Assembly (NCBI GenBank): GCA_016934825.1
Contig: JAFGSB010000078.1
Span: 23,371-87,370, forward strand
DNA length: 64,000 nt
Reading direction: 5' to 3'
Source: Candidatus Zhuqueibacterota bacterium
GTDB lineage: Bacteria; Zhuqueibacterota; Zhuqueibacteria; Residuimicrobiales; Krinioviventaceae
Shown here piece by piece: positions 19,646-26,593 of this stretch. A program made the position numbers and the translations under genes. The notes under the pieces are model-generated. The model saw only the letters and a list, made by a program, of their open reading frames with translations. It had not been told where the DNA came from and searched no databases. Each line of letters begins with the position of its first letter. Within the stretch, counting starts at the first letter, position 1.

Positions 19646-19663
19646 TGCAACATATATGCCATA
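19646..19663 (-). promoter_or_regulatory. Shared chaperone upstream motif (dnaK copy)
   Basis: Read on the minus strand this is TATGGCAT, five variable bases, then TTGCA. The same 13 fixed bases with the same spacing occur upstream of grpE (23311-23328). Here it ends 68 bases before the dnaK start codon; at grpE the distance is 70. The TTGCA could be a -35 box or the whole could be a regulator site, but no convincing -10 is visible at the expected distance in this copy. Confidence 0.5.
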
Positions 19664-19699
19664 ATGAATAGAAATATTTTTTATGGTTAAATCAAAATA

Positions 19700-19736
19700 A
19701 AACAGGCACATACTAAATACTGTTACGTGCCTGTTT
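19700..19736 (-). terminator. Rho-independent terminator after the zinc-ribbon gene
   Basis: A 10-base perfect stem, AAACAGGCAC (19700-19709) with GTGCCTGTTT (19727-19736), loop 17 bases. On the minus strand it is followed by TTTTATTTT, so it ends the transcript of the FmdB-like gene (and probably htrA). Confidence 0.75.
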
Positions 19737-19767
19737 CATAAATTTAATTTTTGTAATTTTATAAATT

Positions 19768-19804
19768 GCTGTCAATCTGTCATAATAACGGACAAATTGA
19801 CAGC
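19768..19804. repeat. Inverted repeat between the zinc-ribbon gene and its terminator
   Basis: GCTGTCAAT (19768-19776) pairs with ATTGACAGC (19796-19804). After one C.A mismatch, a further TGTC/GACA pair extends the helix. It stands about 30 bases past the FmdB-like stop codon and lacks a U-run. It could be a processing or stabilising hairpin of the 3' untranslated region. Confidence 0.5.
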
Positions 19805-19835
19805 CATGATCAAAAAGTTAGACAATTGTATCCGT

Positions 19836-20039
19836 TTATACTTTTTCTTTTTGTTTGTTCTTTTTGTAATCGGTTATATAAAAACCGGAACCTTTAAATA
19901 TTAATCCGCTGCCGCCGCCAATCATTCGCTGAACCGTTCCGCCGCACCTGGGGCACTTTATTAATTGGTTCTCATTCATGCCCTGAAATACTTCAAACCG
20001 GTATCCGCATGACGAGCAGTTGTAATCATAAGTCGGCAT
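19836..20039 (-). CDS. Zinc-ribbon protein, FmdB/CxxC_CXXC_SSSS family
   Basis: A 67-residue protein opening MPTYDYNCSSCGYRFEVFQ, the typical start of this family, with two knuckles (CSSC at about residues 8-11 and CPRC at about 34-37) that should bind one zinc. A Gly-rich segment and the conserved FKGSGFYITDYKK follow. Members are small putative regulatory or assembly proteins of unproven function. An AAGGAG ribosome site lies about 10 bases before ATG. It follows htrA by 19 bases, so the two are probably cotranscribed. Confidence 0.9.
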   Translation of the reverse strand: MPTYDYNCSSCGYRFEVFQGMNENQLIKCPRCGGTVQRMIGGGSGLIFKGSGFYITDYKKNKQKEKV

Positions 20040-20058
20040 GTTATTCGAAACTCCTTAA

Positions 20059-21558
20059 TTATTTTTCTTTCGGTACTCTTAACGCTTTGAAAAAGCTGGT
20101 ATCACCGCTTTTCAGTCTGAACAATACGACTTCATTGGGTTGCAGGTCGTCGACGATTTTGTTAAATTCTTTTACAGATGTTACACTCTGTCTGTTAACC
20201 GACAGTATTAAAAATCCTTTGCGAATATTTTCACGGTCGGCAACCGAACCCGGCGTTACATCTGTAACAATGACCGCGTTTTCGTTTTCATATCCATATT
20301 GTTGCGCCAGTTCGGGCGTTAAATTCTGCACTTCAAGTCCTAACTGATTTTTGGTACTTTTTTCTTCTTTCGGCGTGCCGGTTAATTTATCAATATCCCT
20401 TTCGCCCAGCGTTACCGTGAGCTGCCTTTCCTTGTTATCGCGCCAGATCGTCAATTTAACTTTAGTGCCCGGGGCCTTTGATCCGATCGTCATGGTGAGG
20501 TGATCACTGCTTTCGATTTTTGTATCATCGACCTTAATTACGATATCACCCGCTTCAACGCCAGCTTTTTCCGCGGGGCTGTCCTCAACCACATCGGAAA
20601 CGAGCGCGCCTTTTGAATCTTTAAGACCAAATGCTTCCGCCATGTTTTCGTCGACATTACCGATCATAACGCCCAGCCAGCCACGAACCACACGGCCTTC
20701 TTTGATCAATTGCTCCATTACGTTCCGGGCAAGATTTATCGGAATGGCAAATCCAATACCGATATTTGCCTGCCCTACGATGGCCGTATTAATACCGACA
20801 AGCTCACCGCGCAAATTCACAAGCGGGCCGCCGCTGTTACCGGGATTGATCGCGGCGTCCGTTTGAATAAAATCTTCATAAGTAATGCCGGTACCGCGCA
20901 TCAAACTGGTCCTGCCTTTGGCGCTGACGATTCCGGCTGTCACCGTTTTGCTTAAATCGGAAGAGAACGGATTACCGATCGCAAGTACCCACTCGCCCAC
21001 TTCCAGGTTGTCGGAATCGCCAAGTTTAATCGCGACCAGTCCTTCTTTTTCAATCTTGATCACGGCCAGATCGCTTTCCGGATCTTTACCGATAATTTCC
21101 GCGTCATACTCTTTGCCTTCAAGAGTTACCGTGACTGCATCCGCATCCTTGACAACATGATTATTGGTTAAAATATACCCGTCCGAATTTACAATCACTC
21201 CCGATCCCAAGCCTCTTCTGATCTGATCCTCCTGGTCGGGGATACGGAAAAAATATCGGAAAAATTCGTCATCCATTAACGGATTTCTTCTTGATTTTAC
21301 AACAACTTCACTATTTATAGTAACAACCGAAGGGCTTACCTCCTTTGAAACCTGAACAAAGGCTTTGCTTAAACTTTCAAGCCCCCTCAGTTCTTCTGAT
21401 ACCGGTGTGGTAGAGCCTAACACCACCGGGGTAACTTCTTTTTTATCGGCAGCAATACTTTTCAACGTCCAATTGAAATTTGAGGAAATGACAAGCCCAA
21501 CAACCAGCCCTACAAAAACTCCGAAAATAACCAACAGGGAAAGTTTTCTGGATTTCAT
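20059..21558 (-). CDS. htrA: Periplasmic serine protease/chaperone, Do-like (HtrA/DegP)
   Basis: A 499-residue Do-like protease with an N-terminal membrane anchor or uncleaved signal (LLVIFGVFVGLVVGLVI). The catalytic triad is His134 (TNNHVV), Asp163 (ESDLAVI) and Ser242 (NPGNSGGPL). Two PDZ domains follow, at about 290-385 (RGWLGVMIGNV, AGVEAGDIVIKVD) and about 400-490 (NQLGLEVQNLTPELAQQ). It degrades or refolds misfolded envelope proteins and acts in the periplasm. It starts from an ATG after AAGGAT. It lies among cytoplasmic chaperone genes, forming a proteostasis cluster. Confidence 0.95.
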   Translation of the reverse strand: MKSRKLSLLVIFGVFVGLVVGLVISSNFNWTLKSIAADKKEVTPVVLGSTTPVSEELRGLESLSKAFVQVSKEVSPSVVTINSEVVVKSRRNPLMDDEFFRYFFRIPDQEDQIRRGLGSGVIVNSDGYILTNNHVVKDADAVTVTLEGKEYDAEIIGKDPESDLAVIKIEKEGLVAIKLGDSDNLEVGEWVLAIGNPFSSDLSKTVTAGIVSAKGRTSLMRGTGITYEDFIQTDAAINPGNSGGPLVNLRGELVGINTAIVGQANIGIGFAIPINLARNVMEQLIKEGRVVRGWLGVMIGNVDENMAEAFGLKDSKGALVSDVVEDSPAEKAGVEAGDIVIKVDDTKIESSDHLTMTIGSKAPGTKVKLTIWRDNKERQLTVTLGERDIDKLTGTPKEEKSTKNQLGLEVQNLTPELAQQYGYENENAVIVTDVTPGSVADRENIRKGFLILSVNRQSVTSVKEFNKIVDDLQPNEVVLFRLKSGDTSFFKALRVPKEK

Positions 21559-21706
21559 GATTTATCCTTTCATAATTGATTTCTTACTTATTTTCAACAT
21601 TATTTTTTCTTTTCTAATTTATAACAATCTTTTATATATCAAGTTCCATTTTTTTTTATCGCTTTATTGTTCTGACCACCGAATCATAACAAATTACCGT
21701 ATTTTG

Positions 21707-22699
21707 CTACAGCGAAAGTTTTTCCGAACGCGCAAAAGCCTCCAGATACTCTTTACTTTTTTTACTGATGGATTTGGGAGTTTCTATTTGAATTTCAACA
21801 AACTGATCGCCGGTTTTCCCTTTTGCGGTAACTCCCAGACTTTTTAACTTAAATTGCTTGCCACTATTGGTCCCGGCCGGTATTTTTAATTCCACTGTAT
21901 TGCCGTTGAATGTTTTGACTCTGATCTTTGTTCCCAGCGTCGCCTGTACAATATTGACTGTGGTTTTACAATATAAATCAAGTCCCTTGCGCTCGAATAC
22001 CGGATGTTTTTCAACATGTATCGTCAACAATAAATTCCCCGGCGCACCACCCGAAGCTGAAGGTTCTCCCTGACCGCTTAAACGAATTATTTTACCATCC
22101 GCCGTGCCGGCCGGAATCGTTACGGATATTTTTTTAACTTTTAAAACATATCCTGTTCCGTTGCATTCATAACATAAATGGCCCCTGCCCCCGCACCGTT
22201 TACAAATTTCTTTTACATTAACGGTTAAAACTTGTTTACCGCCGTTAATGGCCAGGTCAAACGGGATTGTTAGCGAAGCTTTTATATCGTTTCCCGGTTG
22301 CCGGGACGCCCTAAAACCAGAAGCGGAACGGCCAGATCCGCTAAAAATCTGGTTAAATAAATCCCCTAAACCGTCAAAAGAAGTCCCTCTGTTTGTGCTT
22401 CTCTTGCCGAACGTCGATCCAAGGTCCTGAAAATCAAATCCGGAAAAACCTTCAAAACCGCCTTTCCCAAAAGCACCGGATCCCAACCTGCGTAGCTGGT
22501 CGTACTTTTTCCTTTTTTCCGCATTACCTAATACACCATAAGCCTCGGAAATCTCTTTAAATCGTTCTTCATTTTTTTTATTATTTGGATTTTTATCGGG
22601 ATGATATTTTTTTGCCAAATCTTTATAAGCCTTTTTGATCTCTGCGTCAGAGGCATTTCCCGATACACCCAAAATTTTATAAAAATCTTTATCATTCAT
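21707..22699 (-). CDS. dnaJ: DnaJ-type co-chaperone with only one zinc site
   Basis: A 330-residue J protein. The J domain is intact (HPD at residues 33-35) and is followed by a Gly/Phe-rich linker (about 70-135). The cysteine region carries only two repeats, CKRCGGRG and CYECNGTG, instead of the usual four. Two C-terminal beta-sandwich domains follow ([40 protein letters not shown]). It lies between full DnaJ (about 375 residues) and CbpA, which has no zinc. The start overlaps the grpE end by 8 bases, giving translational coupling. It should stimulate the DnaK ATPase. Confidence 0.92.
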   Translation of the reverse strand: MNDKDFYKILGVSGNASDAEIKKAYKDLAKKYHPDKNPNNKKNEERFKEISEAYGVLGNAEKRKKYDQLRRLGSGAFGKGGFEGFSGFDFQDLGSTFGKRSTNRGTSFDGLGDLFNQIFSGSGRSASGFRASRQPGNDIKASLTIPFDLAINGGKQVLTVNVKEICKRCGGRGHLCYECNGTGYVLKVKKISVTIPAGTADGKIIRLSGQGEPSASGGAPGNLLLTIHVEKHPVFERKGLDLYCKTTVNIVQATLGTKIRVKTFNGNTVELKIPAGTNSGKQFKLKSLGVTAKGKTGDQFVEIQIETPKSISKKSKEYLEAFARSEKLSL

Positions 22700-23240
22700 C
22701 GTTATTTTGACTTTCTCTTACCTCAGCTACTTTTACTTTTGCGGGACGAAGCAGTTTACCTCTGAATGTGTAACCTCTTTGCCAGACATCCAGTATCTCT
22801 CCGTGTTCTGCATTTTCAATTTGCTCGACTTTTACCGCTTCATGTAACTCCGGATCGAAAATTTCATTTTGTGTTTTGATATTTTCCAACCCTAATTTTT
22901 TCAGACAGTTTATCAATTTGTTATATATTAATTTAACTCCTTCCAGGGGTAGTTCTTCATTCTGTTCCTCATTATGCTGGAACAAATAATCAAAATCGTC
23001 GACAACGGGGAGTAACTCGGTTATCACTCCCCGAATGGCATATTCATGCCATTCCTTTTGCTGCCTTTCGACCCTTTTCTTATAATTTATAAATTCCGCC
23101 TGTAACCTCTGTAGTTGATCGAGATAATCAGGTTTTTCCTGTTCTTTAGATTCTTCTACCTCGCCCGAATCCTGGTCAAATTCCGTATTATTTACAGTTT
23201 CTTCATTAATGTATTCGTTGCCATTTTTATTATATTCCAT
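22692..23240 (-). CDS. grpE: Nucleotide exchange factor GrpE
   Basis: A 182-residue GrpE: a charged, flexible N-terminus (about 1-40), a long coiled coil ([23 protein letters not shown]), a four-helix middle, and a C-terminal beta domain with the family motif [11 protein letters not shown] and [25 protein letters not shown] ending. It releases ADP from DnaK and acts as a thermosensor in the cytoplasm. A GAGG ribosome site precedes ATG. It is first in a grpE-dnaJ operon and carries the same upstream motif as dnaK. Confidence 0.96.
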   Translation of the reverse strand: MEYNKNGNEYINEETVNNTEFDQDSGEVEESKEQEKPDYLDQLQRLQAEFINYKKRVERQQKEWHEYAIRGVITELLPVVDDFDYLFQHNEEQNEELPLEGVKLIYNKLINCLKKLGLENIKTQNEIFDPELHEAVKVEQIENAEHGEILDVWQRGYTFRGKLLRPAKVKVAEVRESQNNDE

Positions 23241-23285
23241 TTACACCTCGTATAAATTCTTTAAATGTCCTGTTTATTGCATCCG

Positions 23286-23328
23286 AATATATGATTGTCT
23301 ACAATTATCATGCAAGAGACATGCCATA
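23286..23328 (-). promoter_or_regulatory. grpE promoter region with shared chaperone motif
   Basis: Positions 23311-23328 on the minus strand read TATGGCAT, five variable bases, TTGCA, identical in fixed positions to the dnaK copy at 19646-19663. The TTGCA is part of TTGCAT (23310-23315), which with TATATT (23286-23291) and an 18-base spacer forms a plausible sigma-70-like promoter. The motif ends 70 bases before the grpE start. The promoter call is weaker than the observation that the motif is shared. Confidence 0.5.
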
Positions 23329-23369
23329 CTTGAAAAAATAGTTAAATTCTTATTTTTAATAATCTTAAC

Positions 23370-23401
23370 AAGATAAAATTCTTATCTTTTCCATAAGATA
23401 A
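23370..23401. repeat. Alternating AAGATAA/TTATCTT triple repeat
   Basis: Three 7-base units alternate in orientation: AAGATAA (23370-23376), TTATCTT (23382-23388) and AAGATAA (23395-23401), with spacers of 5 and 6 bases. Either neighbouring pair can form a hairpin, so two structures compete, or the DNA may hold paired operator half-sites. It lies between the grpE promoter region and the terminator of the metalloprotease gene. Confidence 0.55.
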
Positions 23402-23430
23402 ATTTTATAAAATCTGCCAAATTGACAGAC

Positions 23431-23462
23431 AAAAAAAAAGAGACAGAATGTCCGTCTCTTTT
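23431..23462 (-). terminator. Rho-independent terminator after the YugP-like gene
   Basis: A 9-base stem, AAAAGAGAC (23436-23444) with GTCTCTTTT (23454-23462), is followed on the minus strand by an uninterrupted run of nine T. It lies just beyond the stop codon at 23487 of the metalloprotease gene. Confidence 0.85.
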
Positions 23463-23486
23463 AAAATGTTGTTTTAATTTTACGAC

Positions 23487-24164
23487 TCAATCATTTCCGC
23501 GTATCAAAATTAAGCGTATCAATTGCAGCACGGCCATGGCCGCCGCCGCCACGTATGTTAAAGCGGCAGCATCAAGCACCTTTCTGGCGCCGGTTACTTC
23601 GTCCGCCCTTAAATAACCGCCTGAACTCAATTGCGACAATGCGCGTTTGCTCGCATTATACTCAACCGGCAGGGTCACAATGTGAAAAAGAACAGCGCCG
23701 GTAAATATTATAATACCCAGGTCAAGCAGCGGACGAATACTAAAAATCAATCCGCCTATGAATAAGGGAATACCCAGACTTGAACCAATATTCGCAACCG
23801 GAAAAATACTCTGCCTTATATTCAACGGCGCGTAAGAAAACTTGTGCTGAATGGCGTGACCGGTTTCATGCGCCGCGACTCCCAGAGCCGCAAGGGAAGT
23901 CGAATGATAGACATCACTTGACAACCGAAGCTTCTTTGCTTTTGAATCGTAATGATCCGTTAAATTTCCCGATACTTCTTCTACCGCAACATCATATATA
24001 CTGTTTCTTTTCAACAAGCTTTTCGCGACTTCCGCCCCGGTCAGCCCCGAAGCGGAACTGACCTTACTCATTTTTGTAAAAGTGCTTTTTACCTTATATT
24101 GAGCATAAATTGTTAATATCAGCGCCGGTATGATCAATATCATCGTTGAATCAAAGAAAAACAT
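23487..24164 (-). CDS. Membrane zinc metallopeptidase, YugP-like
   Basis: A 225-residue integral membrane protein. The N-terminal helix (MILIIPALILTIYAQ) is followed by the conserved SGLTGAEVAKSLL. The zinc motif HETGHAIQH places ligands at His99 and His103, with catalytic Glu100 and a further His107. Two more hydrophobic segments (IPLFIGGLIFSI, LGIIIFTGAVLFHIV) and PVEYNASKRAL follow, all in the order of the YugP family. Substrates are not known; the cluster with HtrA, DnaJ and GrpE suggests membrane quality control. A GGAGG ribosome site precedes ATG. The upstream gap contains a nested hairpin (24213-24272). Confidence 0.9.
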   Translation of the reverse strand: MFFFDSTMILIIPALILTIYAQYKVKSTFTKMSKVSSASGLTGAEVAKSLLKRNSIYDVAVEEVSGNLTDHYDSKAKKLRLSSDVYHSTSLAALGVAAHETGHAIQHKFSYAPLNIRQSIFPVANIGSSLGIPLFIGGLIFSIRPLLDLGIIIFTGAVLFHIVTLPVEYNASKRALSQLSSGGYLRADEVTGARKVLDAAALTYVAAAAMAVLQLIRLILIRGND

Positions 24165-24212
24165 TTATAACCTCCATAAAACTTATAAATACATTCGTAA
24201 AATATTATTTAA

Positions 24213-24272
24213 TATTTTCCCGTCGATTGATGTGCTTTACAGGATAACCATCCTGGTTTCCACGGGAAAATA
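24213..24272. ncRNA. Nested stem-loop element upstream of the YugP-like gene
   Basis: An 11-base perfect outer helix, TATTTTCCCGT (24213-24223) with ACGGGAAAATA (24262-24272), encloses an inner 6-base hairpin, CAGGAT (24240-24245), AACC loop, ATCCTG (24250-24255). On the minus strand there is no strong U-run behind it, so a plain terminator is not a good fit. It could be a leader structure of the metalloprotease mRNA or the 3' end of the small membrane protein transcript. I know of no named family matching it. Confidence 0.4.
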
Positions 24273-24302
24273 ATAAAAGATAATTTTCGATTAACAAAAA
24301 AA

Positions 24303-24482
24303 TCAGGGCATCTTTTTATTCAACGTGGGGATCAGGAACATTATTCCATATACAATAAGTAAAATACCGGGAATGACCGGAAGAATCAAACCAACCAGTC
24401 CAATAATTATCAAGGGAATCGCGAAAAAAATTTTCGTTCTCCTGAATTCTCTTATTTCCTGCCGCAGTTTTTTATGCGTCAT
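24303..24482 (-). CDS. Small membrane protein, PGPGW-like
   Basis: A 59-residue protein starting MTHKKLRQEIREFRRTK. A long hydrophobic segment with IPLIIIGLVGLILPVIPGIL and LLIVYGIMFL follows, then a short basic tail. The G-x-x-x-P-x-x-PG pattern resembles small DUF454/PGPGW-type two-helix membrane proteins. A ribosome site, AAAGGG, lies about 9 bases before the ATG, which supports real translation. It directly follows the gene at 24502 with 20 bases between. Function unknown. Confidence 0.7.
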   Translation of the reverse strand: MTHKKLRQEIREFRRTKIFFAIPLIIIGLVGLILPVIPGILLIVYGIMFLIPTLNKKMP

Positions 24483-24501
24483 TTACGTTGGTCCCTTTAA
24501 C

Positions 24502-25152
24502 TCAATTAATCGAAATCTCTTTCAACTCATTCATAAAAACGTTGATTCTCTTCTCCCGAACTTTTATAAGCCGGTTATATGTTACTGTTTTAGCTATACG
24601 TTCCTGCCGGAGAATGGTTTCCTTAATTTTTTTATTATCATCAAAAATTCTGTAAAATATAATATACAATGCCAGAGACAATATGATAAATACTGTTAAC
24701 CAAACGGCAAACTTTATATTGACATTTTTAAGATAAAAGATGCCGATATACGAACAGCACATGACTAAAAAAAATATAAATATATTGAGTATCCTTGAAA
24801 TGCTGTTTTTTGATTGTTGTTTTTTCAACAATTTTTCATTTTCATTTTTCAAACTGAGCAGCGTTTGAATATTATCCTCCTCAGTAGTTATCATTCTTTT
24901 TATTCGATCGCTTTGCGCATCTTTTCGCATGGAAATAATATCCCGCATAATTAATGCATTTTCATAATCCGGATGCTTTTTAATGGCAACAGAATTGAAA
25001 AAGTGAGCCTGTTTTAAATCACCCTCTTTAATTTTTTTTACGGAAAGGCGATGATAAATACTTTTGGGCAGCCATTTCCTGTTTTCGGCGATTTTATAGC
25101 CAATTCTGATGAGTCCCGCCGTAAGAATGGATGATATCGCGGTCAACGCCAT
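24502..25152 (-). CDS. Hypothetical membrane protein with coiled coil
   Basis: I do not recognise this 216-residue protein. A short hydrophobic N-terminus is followed by a soluble segment with one TPR-like helix pair (KKIKEGDLKQAHFFNSVAIK). Next are a charged coiled coil (about 75-110), two transmembrane helices (ILNIFIFFLVMCCSYIGIFYL, FAVWLTVFIILSLALYIIFY) and a basic C-terminal helix. It lies in a run of four small unknown genes (24303-25695), all on the minus strand downstream of the STAS/HATPase gene. Confidence 0.7.
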   Translation of the reverse strand: MALTAISSILTAGLIRIGYKIAENRKWLPKSIYHRLSVKKIKEGDLKQAHFFNSVAIKKHPDYENALIMRDIISMRKDAQSDRIKRMITTEEDNIQTLLSLKNENEKLLKKQQSKNSISRILNIFIFFLVMCCSYIGIFYLKNVNIKFAVWLTVFIILSLALYIIFYRIFDDNKKIKETILRQERIAKTVTYNRLIKVREKRINVFMNELKEISIN

Positions 25153-25166
25153 AATTTATACCCGTT

Positions 25167-25475
25167 TCACTTTAACGCCAGCGCCCTTTCCAGGTACTCC
25201 ACAGCTTTCGGATATTTTTCCCGTACCTGTTCCCATTCCGTTTCTGTTAACTCACCGGGTTCCTTGCCGGTTACTTTAACGGCGCTGTCATAGGCCAGTT
25301 GGATCAGGTCTTTATTCGCATTCATAATCCCAAGCGTCGCCCCGGCAATTTCAAACACGCCGTTCACAAAATCAATCCCAACCGCGGATTCAAGTCCGCG
25401 TTCAACGATAAAACCCGCCAGGCCGCCCAAAGCTCCCTGGGTAACGGATTTTTTAAATCTATTTAGATTGATCAT
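25167..25475 (-). CDS. Hypothetical small protein
   Basis: A 102-residue protein without a clear family. The N-terminal third is Gly/Ala rich and weakly hydrophobic (QGALGGLAGFIVERGLESAVG), then FEIAGATLGIMNANKDLIQ. The remainder is a helical soluble part (TETEWEQVREKYPKAVEYLERAL). A GAGGAG ribosome site lies 9 bases before the ATG. The start overlaps the end of the gene at 25459 by 17 bases, so the two are probably translated together. Confidence 0.7.
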   Translation of the reverse strand: MINLNRFKKSVTQGALGGLAGFIVERGLESAVGIDFVNGVFEIAGATLGIMNANKDLIQLAYDSAVKVTGKEPGELTETEWEQVREKYPKAVEYLERALALK

Positions 25476-25686
25476 TATTTTTTTTCTCCTCGCTTTGTAT
25501 GGTTTTGAGAGACTTTTTTATTAAATCATCTTTTTTCTGGTTTATGCCTTGTAAACGCCTCACTTCACGTTCAAGTTCCCTCAACCGGCGGTTGCCGAAT
25601 ACTTTTCCGTATACCTTTTCAAATATTATGATCACAGCCAGGGCGATGATCACACCAAACAAAAAACTGATGATATCAATATTCAT
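25459..25686 (-). CDS. Hypothetical single-pass protein with coiled coil
   Basis: The ATG at 25686 is preferred (AAAGG 8 bases upstream); a GTG at 25695 would add three residues. It has one transmembrane helix (ISFLFGVIIALAVIIIFEKV) and then a basic, heptad-like segment (RRLRELEREVRRLQGIN) and a charged tail. This is the layout of a small membrane-anchored coiled-coil protein. No family is recognised. It is the first of the small-protein run and lies 13 bases after the STAS/HATPase gene. Confidence 0.65.
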   Translation of the reverse strand: MNIDIISFLFGVIIALAVIIIFEKVYGKVFGNRRLRELEREVRRLQGINQKKDDLIKKSLKTIQSEEKKNNDQSK

Positions 25687-25707
25687 AAATAACACCTTTG
25701 GTAGATT

Positions 25708-26592
25708 TTATTTTCCCCTTTCACGACTCAGTTTTTTTACCATCACAAGCCTGTTATAACTTTTATTATCCCTGATATAACTGACCTCATCCATAGAACG
25801 TTTTATGATCGGGATTCCCATCCCGCCTCTTTTCCGGTTATCGACAGCTTCTTTGGCGTTAAATATTTTTATGTCTTCCACCTTGAAACCACTGCCTTTA
25901 TCAAATACGGAAATTATCAGCTTGTCCGGGAATGTTTCCACATTCACCTTTACCTTTTTTGTCGGATCGGAATGATAGGCGTGTTCGATCACATTGATAC
26001 AGGCCTCGTAAACGGAAATTTTTATTTTACTGACTTCCGTGTCATCAAAACCCATATTCCTGGATATTTTTACGACAAAATCACATGCCTTGTACAGCGC
26101 ACCAACCTTGCTGGGTATTTCTAAAAATTCCTCGGAAATCCTGTCTGACGGGGTTTGTCTTATTTCCGGTTTTTTAACTTTATGTCCTCGCGTGATGTCC
26201 CGGGATGTTTTGAGAACAGATTTTGTAACGATTTTATTGATTATGTCCTTTTCGGAGGTCATTTCATTAAGATATTCAAGTGGTTTAAAATGAATAATAT
26301 CTTGTCGTGCTGTGGGGTTTAAATTTGAGATATATACCTCTCCGCCGCGCCTTCTGACATGCGCCGTAATTTCAAACAAAACAACGATAAGACTGGGGGG
26401 TAATTCATTAAAATAATAAAGATCAATTATAAAATAATTAACATTCTGTTTTAAATAATTTTCAAAACAGGAGAGAACTTCGGGAACAAGCGAGATATCA
26501 TTCGCGTCACCCCTGGGTGTTATTTTTAATATTTCCGCATAATCGCCGATCCTGGATATTTCAATTAATTCATTTTCCATATTTTTCTTCAT
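25708..26592 (-). CDS. STAS-like plus RsbW-type HATPase regulator
   Basis: A 294-residue protein. The N-terminal half (about 1-115) has a STAS-like pattern (YFIIDLYYFNELPPSLIVVLFEI, RRRGGEVYISNLNP). The C-terminal half (about 160-290) is a GHKL kinase domain of the RsbW/SpoIIAB anti-sigma type: ISVYEACINVIEHAYH (N box), VFDKGSGFKVEDIK (G1) and RGGMGIPIIKRSMDEVSY (G2). Such domains phosphorylate antagonists or bind sigma factors. No sigma factor or PP2C phosphatase gene is near, so the partners are elsewhere. The gene starts immediately after the acyl-CoA ligase stop. Confidence 0.83.
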   Translation of the reverse strand: MKKNMENELIEISRIGDYAEILKITPRGDANDISLVPEVLSCFENYLKQNVNYFIIDLYYFNELPPSLIVVLFEITAHVRRRGGEVYISNLNPTARQDIIHFKPLEYLNEMTSEKDIINKIVTKSVLKTSRDITRGHKVKKPEIRQTPSDRISEEFLEIPSKVGALYKACDFVVKISRNMGFDDTEVSKIKISVYEACINVIEHAYHSDPTKKVKVNVETFPDKLIISVFDKGSGFKVEDIKIFNAKEAVDNRKRGGMGIPIIKRSMDEVSYIRDNKSYNRLVMVKKLSRERGK

Positions 26593-26593
26593 T

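Noticed and set aside
19578..19700. CIRCE (HrcA) element before dnaK
   Set aside because: No TTAGCACTC-N9-GAGTGCTAA or near match was found here or before grpE.
23311..23462. CRISPR-like array in the grpE upstream region
   Set aside because: The repeats are 7 bases, alternate in orientation and number only three; no spacers or cas genes occur in the window.
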